From contig WEDG01003452.1 in NCBI GenBank assembly GCA_017591395.1, positions 107,022 to 171,021 on the forward strand: a stretch of 64,000 nt of DNA, written 5' to 3'. Positions within the stretch are counted from its first letter, which is position 1. The number at the start of each line of letters is the position of its first letter. Positions 12,745-24,357 of the stretch are shown in pieces. Position numbers and translations under genes: made by a program. Source of the DNA: Schistocephalus solidus (lineage: Eukaryota; Platyhelminthes; Cestoda; Diphyllobothriidea; Diphyllobothriidae). Below the pieces are notes generated by a model. That model was given only the letters and a program-made list of their open reading frames with translations. It was not told the DNA's origin and made no database searches.

Positions 12745-13140
12745 CATAATAGGGACGCCTTATTTGACCGCCCAAACAGGACACGGGAATAGAAACCAAC
12801 CCACCCACTTAAAATTAATGGTTTTACGGTAAATTTCAGAAAGGGTAAATATAACCGTGCCTTAACGCTAACACCAACCTAACATAAAACTAAACTGTCA
12901 CCTTAATATTAACCCTAAACCTAAACCCTACAGTTAACACGATGAAAACGTTAACACCAACTCTGGCCTTAACCTCAAAATTAAACCTTAACGCCAAACG
13001 TAACCCTAACCCTCACCTTAATCCTAACACAATTTCCTTGGAATTTGGCGCAAAGCCACATGTATTGCAGACGGTTCCTTTCCCCGTGTTCTGCTTAGTC
13101 GACCATACAAGGCACCATTACCGCGAACACTTATAAAAGC
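12745..13140. repeat. Foldback element enclosing a degenerate CCCTAA array
   Basis: The central array (12850-13030) contains AACCCTAAACCTAAACCC and TAACCCTAACCCTCACC among decayed units. It is flanked by inverted arms. The left arm (GACGCCTTATTTGACCGCCC, then ACAGGACACGGGAATAG, 12753-12792) matches the reverse complement of 13085-13130 (CCGTGTTCTGCTTAGTCGAC, then ACAAGGCACC). Confidence 0.65.
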
Positions 13141-13904
13141 AAGAAAGGATTCCAAAAAAATCACTTCCGGGAACGGAAAATTTGATCTTAATTCAATGAA
13201 AATTAGGTGAAATGAAGTGCAAGGAATCACCCTGTTTTCCAGTAACATGAAAAGAATTGAGCTTTAGAAATGATTCTGTGCAAATTGCTGAATTTTGATG
13301 CAAAACGCCGGAATTAACTTTTTATCACCATTGCTGTTTTACTACAGCGAAAATTGGTACCGTAACCAACAAGCTACTGTTGGGGTGGACGCCCACAACA
13401 ACCTATGCTAAACTGGAATCATGCGATATGATACTTTATTCTATAATATGTTTCCGCTAATCCGGATGTAGAAACGGAATGGATTAGCAATTTTCGAAAA
13501 ATCTTAGTTTATATTCCCATAAGCTGTTGTGTATCTGCAATCTTAGAACGGAGTATTAAAGTTATCAAATGTAGCAAAAAAACTTTCCAATCTAAAAATA
13601 AAAGTAAGTTCTTTCATTTTCAGTAGAAAATGTATCAATTATTTTCAAGGAAGTCACGAAACCGATCAGACGTCAACATTTTCACCTTGACTTAACTTTA
13701 GAAAAAGTTAAGGTCCGTATATATTCGTCAGCAAAATATATAATTAATGCGCTTTTTCAAGTGGTAAATTATTATAAAACGTTCTTAAATTGATCTTAGG
13801 CATATTAATTGTCCACTTTTGTGGTGGGCAATCCTTATTCTTGGTGATGATTTTTCATGGTTGGATGAATATACGCTAATTAGACTGTCTTTTTCGACTA
13901 TATC

Positions 13905-14480
13905 CACCGTATGCTCCACAGCAGGGTGGTGCAGGGACGGTGACTTGCGTTGAATTATAGTGAGAGCAGACTTGCGATGCATCTACTTCACACTGTCCTA
14001 CTCCCTCATCTAGACCCGTTGTCAAGACAGAGTTAAGAAGACCGCAGATGGGAGAGGGCGCAGGCCCACGCCCTGTGTCCCAACACAAACAAGTACGCAA
14101 CAACACAATGAAGGGACCACTTGGATCCCAGCTGAGTGGCAGTGTCATAGAGGCCACATTAAACAGAAGCCATTGCAACCTGTCGTTCATTACACACAAA
14201 CGCACGCACTGGACTGACTACGTGGTCTGAGTTATCCCGTCAGTTGGAAACCTTCCAAGCCACGGCTTTTAGTGCACCTTGATAGTTTCCAGCGCGTCAT
14301 ACTGCTTATCGTGAGTAAAATACGCTGAGCCGTCGACTTCACTCTCTCCCCTACCCCCGTAGTCAGACCGCCGTCCGAGCCGGTCAGATGTGGGAGTGGT
14401 CGCAGTGGCTGACAGGGCCGGCGTACCCGTGTTCTCGCGCCAAGCATGACCTGGCCCCCATAATGCACACACCAGGATTT
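13905..14480 (-). repeat. Dispersed GC-rich family A, long copy
   Basis: On the minus strand it has the same modules as the 1225 copy, with GTGTGTGCATTATGGGG and the CAGTGGCTGACAGGGCC-type module near 14402. It is followed at once by a diverged second copy. Confidence 0.6.
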
Positions 14481-14489
14481 ACTTACTCA

Positions 14490-14792
14490 GGGGATATGGA
14501 GGAGCCATTGCCGTCTGATTCCCAGTCCACTGGTCAGCAACTCGACACACACAACATATAAACTGAGCCGACGGCGTGGTCTGGTGTAAGCGTCAGATTG
14601 GCAGCCTTCCCAGCCACGGTTTCTAGGACACCGTGATATTCTCTGGTAAATGGTGATTGTGATGGTGTTGTCGATGTATTGGTGTAGGTAGTGTGCGCTG
14701 ATGTAGCTAAGCCTCCGGTGTTTTACCGGAGGTTGTCGTGGATGCGGGAGTGATCGCAGTGGCTGATAGGGCTGGCGTACCCGTCTTCGTGC
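14490..14792 (-). repeat. Dispersed GC-rich family A, diverged copy
   Basis: It shares GCCATTGCCGTCTGATTCCC, AGCCACGGTTTCTAGGACAC and CAGTGGCTGATAGGGCTGGC with the preceding copy. It is cut by the start of a Penelope-like element at about 14793. A small hairpin, GCCTCCGG..TTTTACCGGAGG, lies near 14711. Confidence 0.5.
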
Positions 14793-15725
14793 GACACCGG
14801 AGAAACCTATGAGCAGATCAAGGAAATTCCAATGGGCTCCCCAATCTCCGGTTTAGTGGCAGAATTGGTCCTACAAGAGCTGGAAAAGATCGCTTTCACC
14901 CAATAGCAGCCTATCTTTTGGCACCGCTACGTAGACGACACATTTATTACGTCAAGAGGAACGTGCTGGAGCATTTCGATGATAACCTTAACTCGATCTT
15001 CCCAGATATACAATTCACGAGGGAAGAAGAAAAAGAGCAGCAGCTTTCCTTCTTTGATGTATTCGTCGGGCGAAGTCTTAATGGCGAAACAGAAGCGGCC
15101 GTCTACAGGAAAGCGACGAACACCACGCAACTTCTCAATTTTCACAGTAACCATTCGGTGGCTCACAAACGAAGCTGTGTGAGAACACTTTTCAAACGCA
15201 TCCAGACTCATTGCAGCGGAAAAAGCACATGAGGTCAGTTACTTCCGCGAACAGTTTATGTTGAATGGCTATCCGAATGCATTCATAAGCCGATGCCTAC
15301 ATGTTCGCCCATGGAGGACCCAAACAGAACCAACCCCTACGGTATGACATGCGATGCCATACATCAAGAACGTGTCAGAAGTGACCACGCGCATTGTTGC
15401 GGGGACTTGGTGTCGGAATTGCACACCGACCCAAAGTTACCATGCGCAGTAAGGTCATGAGAATCAAGTACAAATTAAATCCTAATGAGCAGTCAGGGTA
15501 GTGTATCGCATCCCATTCCAAAAATGTTCCCGTAACTACACAGGACAGACTGGACGTATGCTTGGATCGCGCATAAACGAGCACAAGCTTGCTGTGAGAC
15601 GAGGTTACGGGTTATACCAAGTGGTTGCCCACTCCTACGAAATGGGTCACGAGTTTAACTTCGTAGCCACGAAGATAAACGCCCACGCCAGATGCAAGTC
15701 AACCCGAGAATTGATTGAAGCCTGA
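14793..15725 (+). mobile_element. Penelope-like element copy 2 with RT YVDD and GIY-YIG
   Basis: The RT part contains IPMGSPISGLVAEL (near 14830) and the catalytic HRYVDDTF (near 14920), followed by the SFFDVFVGR strand. The endonuclease at about 15498-15725 reads VVYRIPF, YTGQTGRMLGSRINEHKLAV and ends at a stop after ELIEA. At least two frame changes and several stops lie between the domains. This is the only copy here that keeps the canonical YVDD residues. It abuts the 3' end of a dispersed GC-rich repeat. Confidence 0.88.
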
Positions 15726-16565
15726 ACGTCCGATAAGAACTCGGTCAATCGATTTATCGAACTGGCGCCGGCATACAGGACCCTGCGTAGTCACCTCCAG
15801 ACTGGGGCCACTGGTGTGTGATTGGACCCTGCCTCCCCCCTTTAAATGTTACTCATTTATGTTGCCATTTTATCTCCGACGATGGACTCTAGTAAGAGTT
15901 CGAAAGCTCAGACAAAGCCACGATTCCGGTTAACGAAAAACCTTCTTCTTTTCTTATGCAACTCCATAGGTCAGCCAGGCCAACTCGAGTACTTTTCAAC
16001 TAAACGAAACAGTGATGCATTGCGGAATTCGGTAAGCGGCTGGGATGTCTCTGCAGCTCTAGTTAACGAGTGCCGCTGCTTACCTCTTAGCAGAAGAAAA
16101 GGTATTCTAACCAAATTCTGGAAAATCATGCAGCCTACAAGCCTACCCTGGCTCTCAGATACAAAAATTACGGTCAAAACAACGCAATAACCAACAGCAA
16201 CTCCCGTCCCCATTCCCTTCAGGCTCAAAGTGTGCCTCTGTTCACTTTGACAATCTGGACATTTAATTGTCTTTTAGACCGTCCGCAGAGGCGCGTTCGG
16301 GCCAGGTGGCTGGCGCGACCGGAGACACTCCTGAGCCGCTGCCGCCGCCGCCGCCACCACGCTTGAATCAGAGCCATAAATGACGAAAGTGGCTGGTGCG
16401 GCATGAGCCTGCACCTGAGAGAGGCAGGAAGTTTTGTCTCAAAGTCATTTTTATCAATAAGACGCAAAATAAGTTCTGCTGTCCTTCCTTCCCTTCACAC
16501 TGAATTAATTGCCGCAAAGTCGCTCCTTCCCATGCACCGCGGCTTTCGACGCATGTCTTGACGTA

Positions 16566-16801
16566 CATCGGCATCTCAACGCTCAATTTTACCATCTCCG
16601 GTACGTACAAAAACACTGAAATGCAGAAACCGAAACTCGAACTGTTCCCATGATAATTGTTTATTTTTATGCAATAACTCTCTCATCGGCATCTCAACGC
16701 TCAATTTTACCATCTCCGGTACGTACAAAAACACTGAAATGCAGAAACCGAAACTCGAACTGTTCCCATGATAATTGTTTATTTTTATGCAAACCTAATA
16801 A
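16566..16801. repeat. Tandem duplication, 2 x about 118 bp
   Basis: Units begin CATCGGCATCTCAACGCTC at 16566 and 16684 and run almost without change to TTTATTTTTATGCAA. Only the last bases differ (ATAACTCTCT against ACCTAATAACTCTCTCT). The duplication lies outside any recognised gene. Confidence 0.92.
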
Positions 16802-17224
16802 CTCTCTCTCATCTATTAAGTTGTATTCTAGCCACGTGAATGGAGGACTTTTCTGAAAATTTTGGAATGCTACTTTCTAAATAAAAACGTATTTCTCTCA
16901 AATAGAGAGACATAGACCAAATCAAAGAGGGTACATGAAAACGGTACACAGAGATTTCTTTTTTGAGACAGTAAACATTGAAAAAAGGCATATTAGGCAA
17001 CATATCTCGACACATTTGACTCGAACCATAAAATAAATTATAAAAGCAGATGCATAACAGCAAACTGCCCGACGTTCAGAATGGTTTTAGATGAATATAA
17101 ATATTTAGAAAGCAGGAGTGTAAGAAAAGTAATTTTGAAGAAACAGATAAAGAAGAGGTGGTATGGGAATAGAATGGGGAAGTCATCAAGGAAAGAGTGG
17201 GAAATCCTAGGAGGTAGGACGTCA

Positions 17225-17640
<416 letters not shown>

Positions 17641-19726
17641 GACAAAAATGACGATGATTATAGTAAGACTAGAAAGAGCAGGAGGAGGCGAGGGAGATGA
17701 TGAGGACGACTGAAAGATAGCATATGTGACAGTTTTACTGGTCATTTTCCGCATCTCTTATCGAATGGAAAGCTTCAGGGGGGAGTCTAGGAATGAGGCA
17801 TCTACTGAGTTGATTGCAGTACTGCATGAATTCGTAAACGCATGGCGAGATATCTGATTGGGTCCCTCGGTCGCCTAATGGCAATCGCAGTAATCGTGTC
17901 CGTAAGAATGTTTTCTAGAGAAGAAAGTGCCATATAAAAGACACGGACTGTATACAAAAAACTATATTTAGATTCCCGGTTTTATCAGTCATTCGTACGT
18001 GGCACTAGAAACATTAGTAATTTAGTCGAATCGATAAGTCGGATGATGGCCAAGCCCTTGATGGCTTGCTGCAACTTCAAGTGTACACTAAGCAACCGTC
18101 CTGAATACAATCAATTTAATCAGAAATGGGCGCACGCCGATCTCGTTGCGTCCCGTATCAAAGAAGCCTCGTAGAGGGGACAAAGGTCACGAACAGGTAA
18201 TCAACAGCCAGGCCAACTTAAGATTGTAGAGCAGAGGGACGACATAAAATGTGGGTAGATTGGTACAGTCTGTTTTGGACTAATTGTGCCTTCATTCAGT
18301 CAATCAAAAAACCTGATCTGCACTGACAGAGGATGTCAGCTGTCAAAGCACTGATGAACTTCGGTTCGATGGAGTGCTTATGACCCATTGGCTAGACCCC
18401 CGTCTGTAGACCACCTGCGCGGCGAATGAGCACACGTTTGTGTTTCCGGTGCAGTTCGTATTCAGGTTTATTATTGGCTGAACCGAAACCGACTGAATCA
18501 ATCTACTCAAATTTTCTGTCGTCCCTCTTCTCTAAAATCAGTCTAACTTGGTAATAGGTCACCAAAAGTGCATTCGGAACTCAGAAAAGGTGCGGAAGCG
18601 ACCCGATTGCTAGAATTTGGCAAGTGCCATTTAGAAGGTTGGATAGTGCAGGATACATAGTCTTGGGTGCCTTATAAATTACTGCAACCTTATCTGCGCT
18701 TCCGGTCTTTGACTTTGGAATGTAAACCTGTTAGGGCAACCCCGAGCCCAGGGCTAGGCGCTTACTGACTGCCTTCACGTGTGGCAGGAAATCGTCAGGC
18801 TGTAGAATGGCCCTCAAAGGACACCAGCATGCAAGTCAACCAATCAGCACGGGTCCTGACCGTGCGCAAAATTCCGGCACCTACCGTTAACGAGTGATCT
18901 ATGCTCCCTGCTTTGTTAAAGGTCAGTCCATTCGGATGAGTCAGGTGAACCACAGTTGAAATTAAATACGGCACTCCTGACAGTTATGAGAAACTCGTTT
19001 AGGTAAGGCACATGGAAGTTGAATTGTTCTTCATAATTCCTGTGTTTTCTCTACTTATTCCACATAATAAGAGCCAGTTATTCGAAAGGCCAGACAGTCA
19101 AGTAACATATCTCAACTACTTTCAGTGGGGTCTCAGTTAGTCGACCTTGCGATCGTCACCAGGGAAACATTTTCATCAACCGTCTTTCATCGTCTATCTT
19201 TGATATGGGAAAATCCACGTTAACAGTATAAATGCAAGCGTGTGTCGGCATTTCCTCCTATTTATAATTATGAGTGGTCCCTCTTTCATTCTGCGGATTC
19301 TCTCAAGCTCATAAGATAGAGAAGACAAGAAAAAACTGGACTTTGTCTGATGCGCCTTGGAGTATCTTCGCCTTCAAAAGGAATATTTCTTAAATGAGCT
19401 GTCGACAACACTAGCAGGATTTAATTCCATGTATATTTAATAAACGTACCGATTTTTTAATGGCTAAATAAGTAAGAGAACAAAATGAATAACTTGCTGT
19501 ACATAGTTTGTACAGGTTTCATATAAACGTCTGTTTAGGTCAATACTTCCCTCTGAAGGATCTCAGCTTTCTCTTTTGAGGATTTTTACAAATTAAATGG
19601 GCATTACTCAGTAACCAAATAGGTGTGCGTTGCATGAACTACAAACAAAATGCACTGTGAGAAAATACATATTTTGCTGACAACAGGACCAAAGACTAGG
19701 ATCCACAAAGCATATCCTGAACATAC
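17641..19726. other. Sequence downstream of the last candidate cyclase exon
   Basis: If the cyclase gene extends past exon 12, its end should lie here or further left. I found no exon with a recognisable product or a convincing stop-bearing last exon. Confidence 0.4.
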
Positions 19727-19810
19727 CAACTGCCTGAAAGGAGGCGCTGTCAAAATACTCTTGGACGCTTCGTCGATCGGAACTTTCCACTGTTGAAGAG
19801 CTGCTCGGGC
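19727..19810 (-). CDS. Candidate exon 12 (84 nt), same strand and phase
   Basis: The acceptor is TATATTCAG and the donor is TTG|GTATGT. The exon is 84 nt, phase 0 to 0, encoding ARAALQQWKVPIDEASKSIL and a few more residues. The borders are strong and the sequence is protein-like. It fits after exon 10 or 11, but no homology ties it to the cyclase and it could belong to an unseen neighbouring gene. Confidence 0.4.
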
Positions 19811-20599
19811 CTGAATATAAGAAATAAAAAGAAACAAATAATGATAAGATTAATGTTGTTTTTTACCTGAATCGGTGTGGCTACTACCTGCGACAAGTTC
19901 AATCAATCGGCAATCACTTCTTTTTGGTATTAGAGCAATTTTTGGGCTGCCACAGGCACTCGTTTAATCCCATCTTGTTTAATTTCCGAGGAAATTAATA
20001 CGCGCACTTGGAGTAAATCCTTCGGAGCAAACCTTCTCAGGCTCGCTTCGCAATTCTTTATGAATAGTTCAGGTGAATTCCAGCAGACATGCAAAATATT
20101 CACAAGCTGCGAATAGGCAGTCCGTAGTATAAACTACGCAAGCAGTACCAACACGGACAGCATACTGGACTCATAGCTAGTACCTGTGCTGACTGTATAG
20201 TAAATAGCCACGCAATTCGGTTAATTATTTGCTTTTAATTTATAAACTACTGTTCGCTCTTTCTTTGTCCCCACAGATGGGGCGACAACTTGGGTTGTGA
20301 CAATCGAGGACCAGAGCGAACTCGTGAGGAGTCACACCGGCCTCGTCCATCCCGAAGCAGACTGATCTCACCTTTCCAGTTAATCATGGTGGATGTGAGA
20401 AGAAAGAGGCAGGTCGATAAGGCGCAAGTTCTCCGTATGTCACTACTCTGTCTCTCGGGTTAGTTAGGATTCATATCGATTGGGACAGACGAGCCGCCAG
20501 ACGGTTCCTCATCTGTCCTACCTTCGCCTAAAAAACTATCCTTTTTCAACAGCTGAACGTCAAAACAAAATTTAGTATATTACGGTAAAATAAAAGGTC

Positions 20600-21075
20600 A
20601 CTCAAATCACGTTGTAATGGGATCACCCGAATTTGAGTGTTGCGGTTTTTCAATCTTATTTAACGCCTAAACCTCGTATTATGATAATCACGCCATTAAA
20701 TCCCTTAAAAAGCACCTATTCGCCACTGAAATGGGAAAACCGGGATGAAATCATGACAAATAACGACTCGGGTACAGACCAAAAAGCAACCATCGGATCA
20801 ACTACGACCCCCAGCGATGAACTCAAGGACTGCCAGTGATAGTAAGCCTGGGGTTGCCTGGCAAACACGCCTGATATATACTGCGCAACTTGTGACCCAA
20901 GTACCCTTTACTACAATTGTCTCTCAGGATGGGTTCGAGAGAGAATCCGAAATGTCAGGACATTAAACACCATGTTCCAGTGATCACATCTTCTTCTTCT
21001 GAGCTACTTCCTGGAACTCTCCTGTTCGCTTATATCAGCAAACAACACAGTCTACGGACCCACTTTAAATTCTAT
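20600..21075 (+). mobile_element. Solo Penelope-like tail (pLTR-like) copy
   Basis: The stretch resembles the 3' regions of the coding copies. It has a GATGAAATCA...ATTAACGAC-like opening, a TATA-like GATATATA at 20873, a hammerhead-like segment at 20921-20965, and the closing TTCCTGGAACTCTCCTGTTCGC. No RT or endonuclease is attached, so it is a solo terminal region. Confidence 0.6.
20921..20966 (+). ncRNA. Hammerhead-like motif, stem III intact, core damaged
   Basis: Stem II (GGGTTC / GAATCC) and GAAA are present. Stem III is exact: ATGTC pairs with GACAT across a two-base loop, followed by T, which would be the cleavage position. The CTGATGA box has changed to CTCAGGATG, so this copy should be inactive. 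Confidence 0.45.
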
Positions 21076-21599
21076 TGGTCCGTGAACAAACTTGACAGAG
21101 TTCGTAATTTCCGTAACTACGATCAATGTTTTATGCTGACAGTCGAAACGCACTACTGACACAACCAGATAAGCTTTGTTAGAGGGCTTGCTTGACCACC
21201 GGCCTCTCGAATGCTGATTATCTGAGTGCCCAGAAGCTGTAGATCGGCTGTGCAAGCCAGGAAGATAAACTTCATGTACTTCATATAATCCAATTGGGAA
21301 AAAAATCGGCGAGCTCTTTGGGGCTAGAAGCTGTTGCCGATTTCGGGCGTCATTGCTACAGGCCTCGCAGCCTCCAGTTCATTCACCTTCGCAGCGAGCG
21401 CTTCTAACCTCGATGACCTGCAGCCACGCGATCGCCTTCGGCTCGGTGCATCCAGCTAGTCGCAGCCAACAATGCGCCACTAGAACGTGCATCTGTCGGC
21501 CGTTTTAACAACGACCACTAAACACACCGCCCCTCGGACAACGCAACACACAGTAACAGTTCGACCGTCGATTTCGATGACGTCCCCCGTGTCCCCCAC

Positions 21600-22215
21600 G
21601 CCAGGTTAGACGCAGGGATGGCGATTTGCGTGGGAATTAGATTATAATAACACGATATTTACGCTGCGCTGCATCTACCGCATTCTTTTCTCCCCACGCT
21701 CTCGCCCGCATGGGTTCGGTGTCGTTACCAAGCTAAGAGAACCTGAGGTGGGAGCGGACGCAGATAGCGGGGGCGGCTGGATATGCCTCTGAACGTGCCG
21801 ACACAGCTGGCTCGGATCCCACGGAGTGGGATTGCCATAAAACACATTAGGTAGGAGCCATTGCGACCTAACTCTCAGTCCGCCAGTCGGCCACTCTACA
21901 CATAAACACACATAAGGCTGAATGCGCGATCTGAGTTATCCCATCGGTTGGCAACCGTCCAAGTCAGGACTTTCAGGGCATCGTGATAGTTTCAAGCGCG
22001 TCAGATTGTTTATAGTGAGGAAAAGGCGCTGAGACTTCGACCTCACTCTCTATTCCCGTTCCCAGGCCCCATCCATTGTCCCAGCAGGTAAGTTGCATGG
22101 GCGCAGTGGCTGACCTGGCTAATGACCTCGTCTGCGTACGCTACATACACGGCTTGGACCCCAAAAACAAGAACCGTTATTTCACACAAAGGGGGTCTGA
22201 GCGGCTCAGGGCTCT
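21600..22215 (-). repeat. Dispersed GC-rich family A, copy
   Basis: It matches the 13.9-14.5-kb copy in order: GGATGGCGATTTGCGTGGGA, AACACGATATTTACG, GATCCCACGGAGTGGGATTG, GAGCCATTGCGACC, TTATCCCATCGGTTGGCAAC. It has an additional right module, CTACATACACGGCTTGGACC, also seen at 43020. Confidence 0.55.
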
Positions 22216-23810
22216 CTCTCTCTCAGACATGACTGGACGCAGTTAACACTAGCCCTCGCCTCGCCCGGAGCAGCAACTCGGATTTCTGTTCACAATAAAT
22301 TCGTCCTTCTCGGGGAATGCGAAAAAAATTCCCTTAGGCCCATGAGATGGAATTTTAGACAGGCTAATTGATACTGTCTGTAGTGTTGATAAGGAGAACT
22401 TTTACTGTGGACTATACAATAAAAATGAAACGGGGCCAGAAATCTCGTCGACAGTCGTGACCATCTGAGCTGCCAATGGCTGTCATTGGTCTCGACCAAA
22501 GATGCCACCAACGATAATATGTCGGAGCCGTTGGCAGCATTCAGCCGCAATGTTAACTTCTAGCTATAGGACAGGAAGACGGGCATCTATAATGCTCCAA
22601 GGCCTGAAACAAAGCTGTTGTAACTGCAACAAGGGTTAGTCATGGTTTGAGAACAACCGTCTTTTCTCCATAGTCTTCGCTAGCTCTTCGGTAATGTATG
22701 CTTGGCTTGCCGAAGTCTGTTAAATTCATTGTATGCTCATTGAATCCTGCATGATATTATCGCTAACTATCTCCATTTCTTGACATGAACCGATGACCCT
22801 CTTGCCCCAGCGATAGTGTTTATCCGTTGTACCGTTATCCCTGTATCTCAATTTACCTAAACTCCTCCATTAGTTGACTGACTTAGTCTATGTGTTTAAC
22901 TATATGACTAACTTAGGACATCCAGAGCTTAAATGTTATTCGGTTTATTTGGCTATGTGCTTTGTGGTACGAGGAAATTGTTGTAACGAGCTTCTATATC
23001 CGTCTGCCATTTCGGTCCGCCTGGTCGACTGTGCACTCTAGGGACCGAAAGCGTGTAAAAATTGTAGGATTACTATAAGGCGACCGGGCTTAGTTCCCTG
23101 TCATGTCACATGGCTTTCCTGTGGCCGTCCGGACTGTCTGTGCGGATCGATAATTGTGTTAGTGTGCGGGGGACGCACCTGTGCCGATTCATACTGCGTC
23201 TGATAGCTTTGATTTAGTCGAAAAACGCGGCAAGCTAGCCTGGGGGATTGCGGGTCGCTCTATCTGCAGGACACTGCAGGCGATGGGGTACACATTTATT
23301 GTGGGTGTTTAATGGTGGAGTGACGTGCAGCGATGTTTCCTTCTTTCAGGACGGCATACGGGCGACTCCGTTTTTCTTGGGATTTAAACTGCAAAGCTTA
23401 CGGAGGTGGTCGCATAACAACAAGGGCGAGGGTGACTGGAATGCCATTCCTGGTACATGGGTCCTCTTATGCCGGTCCTATCCTAACTCCAGGCTGGGCG
23501 GACCCGAATATTAAAACGCGGCTGATTTGGTTATTAAGCCAAAGATCGTGTAATTAATCACAGGTTCATGCCCTGTCAATGCAATTGGTAATAGTACCGA
23601 TAGGGCCTACTGGTGCTATCACTCGGTGATCGATCTTGGCATCATAATTCCTGCTTGACCAACTGGGGATGGATTTAAATTTCAGAACATCCCGGTCTCT
23701 GATGGTTAGGGTGAGAATGACTGGCAATGCAAGTAGGCCACCAAAGGGCCATTCGATTTCACCTAGAAACCGTTGTCTGCTTTAAAGTCAGCCTGGAAAG
23801 TTGTTCCTAC

Positions 23811-24095
23811 CTGTTTCCTCAAATCAAACTGCTGATTGTTGCACTCCGAACTAACTGAAGTGGCTTGCCCTTTTAGGCGAAGCAGTATATTTGCAAGCGG
23901 CGAGGTTTCTCCCAGATCAACAACTGAATTTAGCTTTGGCAACTTGTGACCTGCACACAGTGGCAGAATAAAAACTTGGACGAAATTTCCCCGGTTTTTG
24001 GCAGTCGATATGGCCCTAGAGAAAACACAACTTATCAAAATGTAAAAACTTTGTAGCAAAGAAGTGAACCGTGTTCCTTGTTGCCCAAAATGTTG
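23811..24095 (-). CDS. Candidate exon 11 of the sGC C-terminal tail
   Basis: This is an open stretch of 95 codons ending at a good donor, CAG|GTAGGA. An in-frame acceptor (TTTTGTTGAG) would let it follow exon 10 in phase 0. It encodes a hydrophobic then polar sequence (for example FVQVFILPLCAGHKLPKLNS) with no recognised domain. The acceptor is not the strongest nearby AG, and other choices break the frame. It could also be intron sequence that happens to be open. Confidence 0.35.
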
Positions 24096-24223
24096 CTCAA
24101 CAAAACTGAGAAATTCCAAAAGACTTTAGTCTGAACTGGATTTCCATCTCTGTTAGTTAGTTTATGCTTTTTGAGATGCAATAAAACAGAAGAAACTTAT
24201 TTATTTCAAAGACTGGAACGTAC

Positions 24224-24357
24224 CGTTGCCAGTATAGCAGTGCATCCGTGAGCTTTCGGTTTCAGCATTTGGATCCCGTCTTCTGGTTTCTCTAAGACAA
24301 AAGGACTCGAAATTAGCCAAGTAAATACGTCTTCCTCCCAAATAAACGTATCTCGAA
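24224..24357 (-). CDS. Gyc88E-like: sGC exon 10: C-terminal extension
   Basis: The acceptor is ATTGCCAG and the donor is ACG|GTACGT. The exon is 134 nt, entering in phase 1 and leaving in phase 0, which matches the phase left by exon 9. It encodes [19 protein letters not shown] and about 25 more residues. No domain was recognised. Support comes from splice borders and phase, not homology. Confidence 0.6.

Noticed and set aside
12850..13030. A chromosome end or true interstitial telomere
   Set aside because: Units are heavily degenerate, the array is flanked by family-specific arms, and unique sequence continues on both sides.
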